A DNA stretch of 17,005 nt from NCBI GenBank assembly GCA_002393555.1, contig DGSP01000088.1:1-17005 (forward strand), in the 5' to 3' direction. Source of the stretch: Prevotellaceae bacterium UBA4359 (lineage in GTDB: Bacteria > Bacteroidota > Bacteroidia > Bacteroidales > Bacteroidaceae). A model generated the notes under the pieces. The model had not been told where the DNA came from, did no database searches, and was given only the letters and a program-made list of their open reading frames with translations. The translations under genes and the position numbers were made by a program. Numbering within the stretch: the stretch's first letter is position 1; every line of letters starts with the position of its first letter. This document shows, in pieces, positions 6,391 to 14,700 of the stretch.

Positions 6391-7500
6391 TCAGTTAATT
6401 TCTCCACTACCGAAACAGAGGTGGTGGTCTTGGTCATACACCACGCAGAACTGACCGGGGGCAACACCATGTATCTTCTTGTCTGCCTGAAGAAACCAGC
6501 GTCCATCTTCCTTGAGAGAAAGGACACCGCCAAGATATTCGGGCGTGTGACGAATCTTGAACGTCACCCGCATTGATGGATTTCCTGCTGTCATCTGCAC
6601 ATCCTGCTTAAACGCTTCATCCTCAAACGGATTTTCCGTGATGAAGTGAAAGTCATTCATGGTCAGATGGTCTTTATATACCTTTTCGGGGTCATAGCCA
6701 TGCGAGACGAAGAGGATGTTGCGCTTGAGGTTCTTTTTCACCACAAACCAAGGGCCACCGCCAAAACCGAGTCCCTTGCGCTGACCTATCGTGTAGAACC
6801 ACAGCCCTTTGTGTTCCCCTATCTTATGGCCTGTTTCTATCTCACGCACATCGCCAGGATTCTCACCCAGATGTGCCTTGATGTAATCGCGGAAATCGAT
6901 GTTGCCTAAGAAACAAATGCCCTGACTATCTTTCCTTTCCGCATTCAGCAGATGTGCCTGTTCGGCAATCTCCCTCACCTGATGCTTCCACAAATGTCCG
7001 ATGGGAAACATCAGTTTGTTCACTTGCAACGAACTGATTTGGCAAAGAAAATCCGTCTGGTCTTTCACGGGGTCGGGCGAAGTGGAAAGCCACACTTTCC
7101 CGTTCATTGTGGTTGTCGTGGCATAATGCCCTGTGGCAGTAAAGTCAAACTCCTTGCCTGCCACCTCTTCAAAACAGCCAAACTTGATGAGTTTGTTGCA
7201 CATCACATCTGGATTCGGTGTCAGTCCTTGCCGTGCCTTGTCCATCGTGTAACCTACCACCTTTTCCCAATAGTCTTTGTGCAGGTCAATCACATCAAAC
7301 TTCAAGCCATACTTCCGTGCCAACCACTGACAAATCTCCACATCCTCTTCCGAGGTGCAGTTCCACTCTGTCTTTTCGTCGGGACCAATCTTGATGTAGA
7401 ATAGATGCGGGTCAATCCCCTGCTCTTTCAGCAAATGCACCGAAACAGCAGAATCGACCCCACCAGAAACTAAAGCAGCGACAGACCCAGACTTTCTCAT
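6391..7500 (-). CDS. mnmA: tRNA-specific 2-thiouridylase MnmA
   Basis: MnmA activates U34 of tRNA-Lys, -Glu and -Gln with ATP and inserts sulfur to form 2-thiouridine, which improves decoding accuracy. The 369-residue product is normal in length. It shows the ATP pyrophosphatase loop SGGVDS (12-17), the nucleophile region TPNPDVMCNK (catalytic Cys101), and the second catalytic Cys in KDSQGICFLG (Cys196). The TATGHYA, KDQTDFL and IGQRKGLG motifs of the family are also present. The ATG at 7500 overlaps the nadA stop as ATGA, so translation is probably coupled. The sulfur donor system (cysteine desulfurase and relay proteins) is not in the window. Bacteroidota genomes can carry more than one mnmA-like gene; whether this is the only copy cannot be judged here. 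Confidence 0.97.
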   Translation of the reverse strand: MRKSGSVAALVSGGVDSAVSVHLLKEQGIDPHLFYIKIGPDEKTEWNCTSEEDVEICQWLARKYGLKFDVIDLHKDYWEKVVGYTMDKARQGLTPNPDVMCNKLIKFGCFEEVAGKEFDFTATGHYATTTTMNGKVWLSTSPDPVKDQTDFLCQISSLQVNKLMFPIGHLWKHQVREIAEQAHLLNAERKDSQGICFLGNIDFRDYIKAHLGENPGDVREIETGHKIGEHKGLWFYTIGQRKGLGFGGGPWFVVKKNLKRNILFVSHGYDPEKVYKDHLTMNDFHFITENPFEDEAFKQDVQMTAGNPSMRVTFKIRHTPEYLGGVLSLKEDGRWFLQADKKIHGVAPGQFCVVYDQDHHLCFGSGEIN

Positions 7501-8516
7501 TTGCTCGACATTGCCGATTTCATGTTCTTTGATATCTCCAACATCCGGTCGATGGGTTTCACCGCTTTTTCAGCGATGGCAGGGTCAACCTCAATGGTGG
7601 GCCACTCATACTTCAAGGTGTTGTAGAGTTTCTTCAGCGTGTTCAGTTTCATGAACTCGCATTCGTTGCAGGAACAGCCCACTGTTTCCGTTGCCTCTGG
7701 TGGTGCTGGAATGAACAGTTTTTCGGGACAAGCCTCCTTCATCTTGTGCAGGATGCCGCTTTCCGTTGCCACGATGAACTCGGTGGCTTCATCCTTGATG
7801 GCAAAGTTGAGCAATCCTGCCGTCGAGCCAATCACATCCGCCACCTTCTGAATGGGTGCCGGACACTCAGGATGCACCAGAATCTTTGCAGACGGGTGTT
7901 CTGCCTTCAGTGCCAGAATCTTCTCCAACGAGAACTGTCCATGCACATGACAGCCACCATTCCACAGGAGCATCTCACGACCTGTCACGGAGTTGATATA
8001 GTTGCCGAGGTTCTTGTCAGGACCAAAGATAAGTTTCTCATCCTGAGGAAATGAGTCGATGACCAATTTGGCATTGCTCGAAGTCACCACCACATCGGTC
8101 AGTGCCTTCACAGCAGCAGTCGTGTTCACATAACTCACCACCTTATAGCCCGGATGTTCATCGATAAACGCCTTCAAATCCTCGGCCCTGCAACTATCAG
8201 CCAAAGAGCATCCAGCATTCAAGTCGAGCACCAGCACCTTCTTGTCGGGACAAAGAATCTTGTTCGTCTCGCCCATGAAATGAACACCACACATCACGAT
8301 GATGTCGGCATCGGTCTTGGCCGACCACTGCGCCAGAGCCAGCGAGTCGCCTACAAAGTCAGCGATGTCTTGCACGGCTCCATCTGTATAATAATGTGCC
8401 AAAATCACCGCATTCTTCTCTTTGCACATCTTGCGGATTTCGGCATTCAAGTCAATATCCTCGGAGATTGGCTCATCGACATAGCCTTTCTCGCGCCACG
8501 ATTGTTTCACCTGCAT
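7497..8516 (-). CDS. nadA: Quinolinate synthase NadA (4Fe-4S enzyme)
   Basis: NadA condenses iminoaspartate with dihydroxyacetone phosphate to quinolinate, the second step of de novo NAD synthesis, using an oxygen-sensitive [4Fe-4S] cluster. The product is 339 residues. Characteristic motifs are ILAHYYTDGAVQDIADFVGDS (39-59), CGVHFMGETNKIL, LDLNAGCSLADSC (Cys103), WNGGCHVH (Cys189), HPECPAP and GCSCNECEFMKLNT (Cys281/283/286). Cys103, Cys189 and one of the last group should be the cluster ligands. I placed the start at the ATG 8516-8514, 10 nt after the export lipoprotein stop and preceded by AGGAA. An upstream in-frame extension would run back into that gene and does not look like NadA. The ATGA overlap with mnmA links the two. 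nadB and nadC, the usual partners, are not adjacent. Confidence 0.97.
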   Translation of the reverse strand: MQVKQSWREKGYVDEPISEDIDLNAEIRKMCKEKNAVILAHYYTDGAVQDIADFVGDSLALAQWSAKTDADIIVMCGVHFMGETNKILCPDKKVLVLDLNAGCSLADSCRAEDLKAFIDEHPGYKVVSYVNTTAAVKALTDVVVTSSNAKLVIDSFPQDEKLIFGPDKNLGNYINSVTGREMLLWNGGCHVHGQFSLEKILALKAEHPSAKILVHPECPAPIQKVADVIGSTAGLLNFAIKDEATEFIVATESGILHKMKEACPEKLFIPAPPEATETVGCSCNECEFMKLNTLKKLYNTLKYEWPTIEVDPAIAEKAVKPIDRMLEISKNMKSAMSSK

Positions 8517-8526
8517 AAAGTTCCTA

Positions 8527-9327
8527 TCATTTAAGAATGTTGTAGAGGAGCGAAGTGAGCGACACCAGGATGCTGGTCGAGGTGAACCAGAGGCTCGTTT
8601 CCGAACCCACACCCGAGTTCTTTGCCTTCGTCTTGTTGGGCGTCACATACACGATGTCGTTCTGCTGCAACTGATAGTAAGGCGAGTTGATGATGTTGGC
8701 ATCGTTCAGATTCATCGGCACAATGGTCTTCTCCCCTTTTTCATTTTCACGAATAATCTTCACACAGTCGCGCTGTCCCCAGATGGTCAGGTCGCCTGCC
8801 ATAGCCAATGCCTCAAAGATGTTGACCTTACCCGTTGTGGCCATATATTGGCCAGGACGAGCCACCTCGCCCAGCACCGACACCTTGTAGTTCGACATCT
8901 GCACATACACCAGCGGAGCCTCTTTCGTGTATGAGCCTTGTATTTTCGAAGCCAGCAGATTCTCCAGTTCCGTCTTCGTCAGTCCACCCACATGCAGACG
9001 ACCCAAAAGTGGATAGTTGATGTAGCCCTCGTTATCCACCAGATAGGTCTGCACTTGCGCCATCGATGAAAGTCTTGATGAAATGGTCGAAGTAGTGTTC
9101 TCTGCCATTGTCACCAGATTGAACATCTTCACCGCATCTGGGTCAGTCGGATAATTCACATTGATAACCAGTTGGTCCTTAGGCATAATCTTAGCATCAT
9201 ACAGCATCGTGGCAGGACTCAAATCCACTTTGTCGCTGTTCTGCAGATAAGGCACATTCTTGTAAGACGTGCAACTCGCCAGCAGCATAAGAGATGCGGC
9301 AAGCATTCCCAATAAAGTCTTTTTCAT
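8527..9327 (-). CDS. Wza-like polysaccharide export lipoprotein (Poly_export + SLBB)
   Basis: Proteins of this family form outer-membrane channels for capsule or exopolysaccharide export. The 266-residue product has a lipoprotein signal with lipobox LASC (Cys19). A polysaccharide-export domain spans about residues 45-135 (DQLVINVNYP ... GYINYPLLGRLHVGGLT). An SLBB domain follows at about 145-200 (VSVLGEVARPGQY ... ALAMAGDLTIWGQRD). A hydrophobic C-terminal stretch at about 244-264 matches the outer-membrane helix of Wza-type proteins. It is the first gene of the operon with nadA and mnmA, 10 nt before nadA, and has its own promoter. No tyrosine autokinase (Wzc) or glycosyltransferase is nearby, so it is an orphan here. 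It should act with a partner encoded elsewhere. The family call is firm; the exported polymer is unknown. Confidence 0.9.
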   Translation of the reverse strand: MKKTLLGMLAASLMLLASCTSYKNVPYLQNSDKVDLSPATMLYDAKIMPKDQLVINVNYPTDPDAVKMFNLVTMAENTTSTISSRLSSMAQVQTYLVDNEGYINYPLLGRLHVGGLTKTELENLLASKIQGSYTKEAPLVYVQMSNYKVSVLGEVARPGQYMATTGKVNIFEALAMAGDLTIWGQRDCVKIIRENEKGEKTIVPMNLNDANIINSPYYQLQQNDIVYVTPNKTKAKNSGVGSETSLWFTSTSILVSLTSLLYNILK

Positions 9328-9394
9328 ATTTTCTTTCTACAAATTATTTCCACAGATTCCCAACATGAAGAACACATGTCAGAAAAATTGCTGG

Positions 9395-9426
9395 CAAAGG
9401 TAAGGAAAATCTCTGATATATACAAA
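9395..9426 (-). promoter_or_regulatory. Promoter of the export lipoprotein-nadA-mnmA operon
   Basis: On the - strand TTTG (9426-9423), a 20-nt spacer and TACCTTTG (9402-9395) match the Bacteroidota -33/-7 pattern. The start point would be near 9388, giving a leader of about 60 nt. The adjoining 198-nt gap after the MATE gene holds no clear terminator hairpin, so some read-through from upstream is possible. Confidence 0.7.
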
Positions 9427-9525
9427 AATAGCACTAAAATTGTTTTTCCAATCTCCGACAGGCTCTTTTACCTTCTATATAAATCGGCCATCTCTCGAAC
9501 AAAAAACTCCGAAACCACGTTCCTC

Positions 9526-10923
9526 TCAGCCTTCACGCTTTGCCCATTTGTTGCATTGATACAGGAAGTGGATGCAGTAGCAGAGTCCAGCAGTGGTGAG
9601 TCCGAAAGGAAAGGCCCACCAGATGCCGACGGCACCCATGTGGAGAGGAAAGGCGAAAAGGTAGGAAAGCGGGATGCTGACGAGGGCATAGGCGATGAAG
9701 GCATAGAGCATCATGGCCCGCACACTTTTGATGGCGCGCAGGGCGTTAGCGTAGATGACCTGAAGACAGTCGCCGAGTTGGTAGCATGCAAAGGCTGGTA
9801 ACATGGCAATGAAGAGAAAGGCGACATCAGGACTGGTGGTGAAGATGGACACGAGAGGATGGCCTGCAAAGCAGATTGCTGAGACAATGACAATGCCGGA
9901 GAAGAGGGAAAGGAAGAAGGCCGTGCGGGCTGTCAGACGCACTTCTTGCCAGTCGTGGCGGCCTCGGTAGTAGGCAATACGGATGGCGGCAGCAGCACCG
10001 ATGCCGTAATAGACCATGAAGGCGAGGGTGCTGACGGTGGCCATGACTTGATGGGCTGCAAGAGCAGTCACTCCAATCCAGCCCATGAAGATGGCTGCAA
10101 CATTGAACGAACTGGCTTCGAGGCAGAGTTGGATGGAAATGGGGAGGCCGAGACGGAAAAGATTGAGCATACCATCACGGGTGCAGGAGGTGGATGATGG
10201 AGGAACCTGACGGAACTGGGGAGTGGCGAGAAGTCGGCCACGCCGAAGGGCCACCCACATGGCAACGGGTGTGGAGGCACGGGCGATGAGGGTGGCCATT
10301 CCTGCACCGAGAAGACCGAGGTCGAGGGTGAAGATAAGGAAATAGTTGAGGATGAGGTTGAGGATGTTGCTGCCTATCATGACCCACATGGGGGTGAGGG
10401 TGTCGCCAAGTGCATCGGAGAATTGCTTCATGGAATTGAAGAGAGACATGAAGGGAAGCGAGATGAGCAGGACGATGAAATAAGGCCGGATGAGGGGCAG
10501 AAGTTCTTGGGGCTGACCGAGATGGTGCACGTTGAGATAGAGGAGAAGGAGGAGCAGGACAACGAGAAGACTGGCAAGCAGGTTGACCCAATTGCTTTCG
10601 CGCAGGGTCTGCAAGGTCTTGGCAAAGCGTCCTTGTCCAAAGTGGCCTGCCACAATGGGAGTGGTGGCATAGGAGATGCCAAGGAGGAAATAGATGCAGA
10701 GGTTGAAGACGTTGTTGACGAAACTGGCTGCCGAGAGTTCGGGTGTGCCGTATTGGCCCACCATGATGGTGTCGGCCCAACCTTGAAAGATGCTTCCCAA
10801 CTGGGCTATGACGATGGGATAGGCAAGTTGCACGATGGCCCGAATGCGCACCTTATGCTGCACTGGAGCGCTTTTTTCCATACTCTGTTTTTCGGGCTGA
10901 CTCATGATTTCTGTCATGTTCAT
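9526..10923 (-). CDS. MATE-family multidrug/sodium (or proton) antiporter
   Basis: This is an inner-membrane efflux transporter of the MATE (NorM-like) family, driven by Na+ or H+. The 465-residue product is the normal length and reads as about twelve hydrophobic helices in two halves. Family signatures are the first-helix region LAYPIVIAQLGSIFQGWADTIMVGQYG and, at the start of the second half, LGLPISIQLCLEASSFN. I chose the ATG at 10923 because it overlaps the stop of the preceding gene as ATGA; an upstream in-frame extension would run into that gene. A further ATG two codons later is possible. It is the last gene of the six-gene run. Substrate cannot be read from the sequence. Nothing suggests damage. 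Confidence 0.93.
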   Translation of the reverse strand: MNMTEIMSQPEKQSMEKSAPVQHKVRIRAIVQLAYPIVIAQLGSIFQGWADTIMVGQYGTPELSAASFVNNVFNLCIYFLLGISYATTPIVAGHFGQGRFAKTLQTLRESNWVNLLASLLVVLLLLLLYLNVHHLGQPQELLPLIRPYFIVLLISLPFMSLFNSMKQFSDALGDTLTPMWVMIGSNILNLILNYFLIFTLDLGLLGAGMATLIARASTPVAMWVALRRGRLLATPQFRQVPPSSTSCTRDGMLNLFRLGLPISIQLCLEASSFNVAAIFMGWIGVTALAAHQVMATVSTLAFMVYYGIGAAAAIRIAYYRGRHDWQEVRLTARTAFFLSLFSGIVIVSAICFAGHPLVSIFTTSPDVAFLFIAMLPAFACYQLGDCLQVIYANALRAIKSVRAMMLYAFIAYALVSIPLSYLFAFPLHMGAVGIWWAFPFGLTTAGLCYCIHFLYQCNKWAKREG

Positions 10924-12143
10924 TGCCGCTGAAGTTCGCCTGTGGCAAGATGGCTGCAATCGTAGTACCACCAATAGGTGTTCCCAAACTCGCGGTGCGT
11001 CTTGTTGACGCGTTCGGTTCGGTCGGAGAACTCGGATTTGAGTTCTTTGTAGTCGCGATACCGAGAGATGAAGTCATTGTCGGTGAAGACAGCGAGGGTG
11101 TCGCCTTTCACACGGACCACTCCACTCGAGGCTGCCTGCGGGTCGCCCAGCAGCAGAAGGGCCTCGCGATAGGCACGGGGCAGATTGTCACCGTTGTGGG
11201 AGGTGCCGAGATGGTAGTAGCAAGGAAACTGTTGCAGAAATTCGTCCGTGCGTTTGTCGAGCAGAAGACTACAGAGATAGTAGTCGATAGTGTAGATATT
11301 GCAGAGGGAGTCGTTCAGCAAGAGGTGGTAGTATCGCTGGGTGGAGGATACTGTCTTACCGCAACGTGCTCCGAGATGAGCGCAGATGTCTTGTGTGGTG
11401 AAACGGTAATAGGGTTGGCTTTCTGCAATATCGAGCAAGCCCTGTGAGCCGTAGTACTGAGGATAGTCGAAAAGACGTTCTGCCAACAGCCCCTGTTGGG
11501 AGAGGGCATACATGCGCAGTTGGGTGAGTCGCGCTGTGCTTCGCAAAGAGCGTTCGCCCACATGGGATGCGGCCTCGTAGTCATGTCCAAGGATGAGACG
11601 TTCGGTCTTCATCTCGTAGTGGAAGACATCGGGATTGTGAGGGATTGCACCAGTCACAAGGATGAGGACGAAAAGAATGATGAAATTAGGATAGGCCTGC
11701 GACTTGAGGTCGGTGGATTCATTGGGGAAATATGTGTCGAAATGCCGGATGAGGAAGACGGCAATGACAAATCCGACGAGAATGAGAGGTGCCATCCACA
11801 CCCATGCTCCAAAGGTGAAATGAAGCAGAGCGTGACGGTCGATGTCAGTCAAAATGGCCAAACCGAGCATGGAGGGGAGATAGGAGAAGGCGTACCATCG
11901 TGGAGGAAGGTTGGTGAGGAGATGGACCACTCGCTGAAGAATCTGCAAAACGGCAGTGATGATGATGGCGCCGATGAAGAGGTTGTAGGTGGTGGCGCCA
12001 TGCGAATAGACAAACTGGGCTTCGGCCAAAAGGTCGCCTTGCAGGAAGTAGAGGTAGGAGAAGGTGAAAAGCATAAACAGAACCCCGCAGGAATACTGGA
12101 TGATTCCTGCGGTTTTCTGTTTGAAAAAGTGGCTGTTACTCAC
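10920..12143 (-). CDS. Conserved-type membrane protein of unknown function (possibly DUF6057)
   Basis: The 407-residue product has about five hydrophobic helices in its first 170 residues (roughly 12-34, 53-76, 84-99, 111-132, 151-167). A soluble C-terminal part of about 235 residues follows, rich in Tyr and Leu. The soluble part contains KTERLILGHDYEAA, LRMYALSQQGLLAERLFDYPQYYG and a closing NTYWWYYDCSH. This pattern resembles the Bacteroidota family DUF6057 as I remember it, but I could not check that, and members I recall are longer. The start is a GTG at 12143-12141, two nt after the glgB stop (TAATTGTG). The first ATG inside would remove the first helix, so GTG is preferred. It overlaps the MATE gene by ATGA. 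Its place between a glycogen enzyme and a transporter gives no firm function. Confidence 0.8.
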   Translation of the reverse strand: MSNSHFFKQKTAGIIQYSCGVLFMLFTFSYLYFLQGDLLAEAQFVYSHGATTYNLFIGAIIITAVLQILQRVVHLLTNLPPRWYAFSYLPSMLGLAILTDIDRHALLHFTFGAWVWMAPLILVGFVIAVFLIRHFDTYFPNESTDLKSQAYPNFIILFVLILVTGAIPHNPDVFHYEMKTERLILGHDYEAASHVGERSLRSTARLTQLRMYALSQQGLLAERLFDYPQYYGSQGLLDIAESQPYYRFTTQDICAHLGARCGKTVSSTQRYYHLLLNDSLCNIYTIDYYLCSLLLDKRTDEFLQQFPCYYHLGTSHNGDNLPRAYREALLLLGDPQAASSGVVRVKGDTLAVFTDNDFISRYRDYKELKSEFSDRTERVNKTHREFGNTYWWYYDCSHLATGELQRQ

Positions 12144-12145
12144 AA

Positions 12146-14215
12146 TTATTCAGCGTTTTTATGAAGGACGACGGCAGAACGGGCTGGTATGTAGAGTTTG
12201 AGCCATCCTTTGCCATCCTTCTCATAGATTGGATCGTAATTAGTGAAGTGGCGAACGGTATCGTCGGCGAAGTTGTTGCCACCATAGAGTTTGTTGTCGG
12301 TGTTGAGCACTACGTCGTAACTGCCCTGAGGCACGATGAAACCGTAGTCGGTGTAGGAACGGTCGGGCGAGAAGTTGAACACGAACAACAAGTCACCACG
12401 AGAGAAGGCGAGGATTTGGTCGCCATCGTTGTGCCACACTTCCACCACGGGGGTCTTCTGGAAGTTCTTCTGGGTCTTGATGACTTTGAGCATGGCTTCG
12501 TCGAAATCGCCTAAGTAGTGGTAACACAGTTCCTTATTATCGACAAGATTCCATTGGCGACGTGCATACTTGTAGCCCCATCCGTTGCCTTCTCGAGGGA
12601 AGTCTATCCACTCGGGATGGCCGAACTCGTTGCCCATGAAGTTGAGGTAGCCACCGTTCATGGTCGAGGCAGTCAGGAGGCGTATCATCTTGTGGAGAGC
12701 GATGCCTCGGTTGACGGTCATGTTCTCGTCGCCCTTCTTGAAGTGCCAATACATGTCGGCATCGATGAGACGGAAGATGATGGTCTTGTCGCCCACCAGT
12801 GCCTGGTCGTGGCTTTCAGCGTATGAGATGGTCTTCTCGTCCTGGCGGCGATTGGTGGTTTCCCAGAACATGGAGGACGGTTTCCAGTCTTCGTCTCGGA
12901 GTTCCTTGATGGTCTTAATCCAGTAGTCGGGTATGTTCATCGCCATGCGGTAATCGAAGCCGTAGCCACCATCCTTGAAGGGGGCAGCGAGACCGGGCAT
13001 GCCCGACACTTCCTCGGCAATGGTGATGGCACGTGGATTGACCTCATGGATGAGCAGGTTGGCGAGGGTGAGGTAGGCAATGGCCTCGTCATCTTCGTGA
13101 CCATTGTAGTAGTCGCCGTAGCCGCCAAAGGCTTCGCCCAGACCATGACTGTAGTAGAGCATGGAGGTGACTCCGTCGAAGCGGAATCCGTCGAACTGGA
13201 ACTCCTGAAGCCAATACTTGCAGTTGGAGAGCAGGTAGTGGATGACCTCATTCTTGCCGTAGTCGAAGCAGAGGGAGTCCCAAGCGGGATGCTCACGTCG
13301 TCCGCCCTGCATGAAGTATTGGCAGCCATCGCCGGCAAAGTTGCCCAAGCCTTCAATCTCGTTCTTTACGGCATGTGAGTGTACGATGTCCATGATGACG
13401 GCGATGCCCATCTGGTGGGCGGTGTCGATGAGTTCCTTCAGTTCTTCAGGTGTGCCGAAACGGCTGGAGGGAGCGAAGAAATTGCTCACATGGTAGCCGA
13501 AGGAGCCGTAGTAGGGATGCTCGGCTATGGCCATCACCTGAATGGCATTGTAGCCGTCTTTCTTGATGCGAGGCAAGACGTTGTCCTTGAACTCGGTGTA
13601 GGTGCCCACTTTCTCGGCATCCTGCGACATGCCGATGTGGCATTCGTAGATGAGGAGCGGATTGGTGTCGGGCTTGAAGTTCTTTTTCTTGAACTCATAG
13701 GGAGTTTCGGGCGCCCACACCTGGGCGGAGAAGATTTTGGTCTGGTCGTCTTGCACCACACGGTTGGCATAGGAAGGGATGCGTTCTCCTTCACCGCCCT
13801 GCCACTTCACTTTCAGTTTGAACAGGTCGCCATGCTTCATCTGTTTGGCTTTCAGTTTGATTTCCCAGTTGCCGTTGTCGATGCGGGTCATCTTGTAGGC
13901 TTCATCTTCTTGCCATCCGTTGAAGTCGCCGATGAGATAGATGTCGGTGGCATTGGGGGCCCACTCTCTCAACACCCAGCCACGGGCTGTCTTGTGGAGT
14001 CCGAAATAGAGGTGTCCGTCGGCAAAGTCGGAGAGGGACTGCTTGCCTCCGTTGGTCAGTTCGTTCAGTTTGTAGAGGGCGTGGTCGTGACGCCCCACAA
14101 TGGCTCCTTCGAAGGGTTCGAGCCAGGGGTCATTCTTCACAATGCCAATATGCTTCACTTTGGGCTCGGCCGCCTTCTTGGGCTTGGCGGCCTTCTTTGC
14201 TTTTTCTGTTGCCAT
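12146..14215 (-). CDS. glgB: 1,4-alpha-glucan (glycogen) branching enzyme, GH13
   Basis: The enzyme cuts alpha-1,4 glucan chains and rejoins them as alpha-1,6 branches during glycogen synthesis. The 689-residue product has an Ala/Lys-rich N-terminal tail (1-20) and a CBM48-type domain (about 65-165; LREWAPNATDIYLIGDFNGW). The GH13 barrel shows region I DIVHSH (276-281), region II FRFDGVTSMLY with nucleophile Asp347, region III TIAEEVSG with acid/base Glu401, and region IV YAESHDQ with Asp470. A C-terminal all-beta domain ends ARSAVVLHKNAE. FRFDGVTSMLYYSHG and AESHDQALVGDKT are closer to eukaryotic GBE1-type enzymes (GH13 subfamily 8) than to E. coli GlgB; this is my reading, unaligned. No glgA, glgC or glgP is adjacent. 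The ATG lies 11 nt after the YhcH-like gene, with no Shine-Dalgarno. Confidence 0.96.
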   Translation of the reverse strand: MATEKAKKAAKPKKAAEPKVKHIGIVKNDPWLEPFEGAIVGRHDHALYKLNELTNGGKQSLSDFADGHLYFGLHKTARGWVLREWAPNATDIYLIGDFNGWQEDEAYKMTRIDNGNWEIKLKAKQMKHGDLFKLKVKWQGGEGERIPSYANRVVQDDQTKIFSAQVWAPETPYEFKKKNFKPDTNPLLIYECHIGMSQDAEKVGTYTEFKDNVLPRIKKDGYNAIQVMAIAEHPYYGSFGYHVSNFFAPSSRFGTPEELKELIDTAHQMGIAVIMDIVHSHAVKNEIEGLGNFAGDGCQYFMQGGRREHPAWDSLCFDYGKNEVIHYLLSNCKYWLQEFQFDGFRFDGVTSMLYYSHGLGEAFGGYGDYYNGHEDDEAIAYLTLANLLIHEVNPRAITIAEEVSGMPGLAAPFKDGGYGFDYRMAMNIPDYWIKTIKELRDEDWKPSSMFWETTNRRQDEKTISYAESHDQALVGDKTIIFRLIDADMYWHFKKGDENMTVNRGIALHKMIRLLTASTMNGGYLNFMGNEFGHPEWIDFPREGNGWGYKYARRQWNLVDNKELCYHYLGDFDEAMLKVIKTQKNFQKTPVVEVWHNDGDQILAFSRGDLLFVFNFSPDRSYTDYGFIVPQGSYDVVLNTDNKLYGGNNFADDTVRHFTNYDPIYEKDGKGWLKLYIPARSAVVLHKNAE

Positions 14216-14226
14216 AAGAGAAAAAA

Positions 14227-14670
14227 TTATGCTTTTACTTTGAAGATTACCTTTTTATATTCGGGGACGGGCGAGATACAAGGAGCGTGGCCATCCTGCG
14301 GGAAGAAGATGACGAACTCACCCGGATGCACGGTGATGTACTGCTCTGGCCGGTCAGGATAGAAGGTGATGTCCTTGGCCGCATTGTAGGGCGCTTCCGA
14401 CAAATACTGACGGGGCATGTAGCCCATCACTTCGGGGCATGAGAGCGGAATCTGGATGTCAATCATGGAGTCGTGGGTTTCCATCTTTGCCTCGTCCACG
14501 GTCTTTCCTTTTGTCACGTTGTGGTTGACAAAAAGTTTGTTGCCGTCAATGTTCACTCTTCCTGGCTCTTGGGCCATCAGGTCTGTCTGCTGCAGATATT
14601 CCACCACTTTGGGGAACAGAGGATTCAGGTTGGCATACTTGCCAAAGTTTTCAAGAGTGTCTAAAATCAT
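14227..14670 (-). CDS. YhcH/YjgK/YiaL (TabA/NanQ) family cupin-like protein
   Basis: The 147-residue product is full length for this family of small metal-binding beta-barrel proteins. Members include TabA, NanQ (an N-acetylneuraminate anomerase) and EbgC. Family marks are GRVNIDGNKLFVN (37-49), the metal-site motif METHDSMIDIQ (Glu64, His66, Asp71) and FFPQDGHAPC (His128). Typical members act on or bind sugars, often sialic acid or galactoside breakdown products, in the cytosol. No sialic acid genes are present here, so the substrate is open. It lies between the IMPase-family gene (30 nt upstream) and glgB (11 nt downstream), which fits a sugar-related role, as an inference. The family is secure, the function is not. 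Confidence 0.9.
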   Translation of the reverse strand: MILDTLENFGKYANLNPLFPKVVEYLQQTDLMAQEPGRVNIDGNKLFVNHNVTKGKTVDEAKMETHDSMIDIQIPLSCPEVMGYMPRQYLSEAPYNAAKDITFYPDRPEQYITVHPGEFVIFFPQDGHAPCISPVPEYKKVIFKVKA

Positions 14671-14700
14671 AACGCCATTTATTTAAGGTTTGTAAAAAAG

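Noticed and set aside
8517..8612. Upstream extension of nadA by 32 codons
   Set aside because: The extra codons are in a different frame inside the export lipoprotein gene, start at a non-canonical position and show no NadA similarity.
13379..14362. 327-codon + strand open frame opposite glgB
   Set aside because: It lies opposite a clear GH13 enzyme with all catalytic motifs; its own translation shows no recognisable domain.
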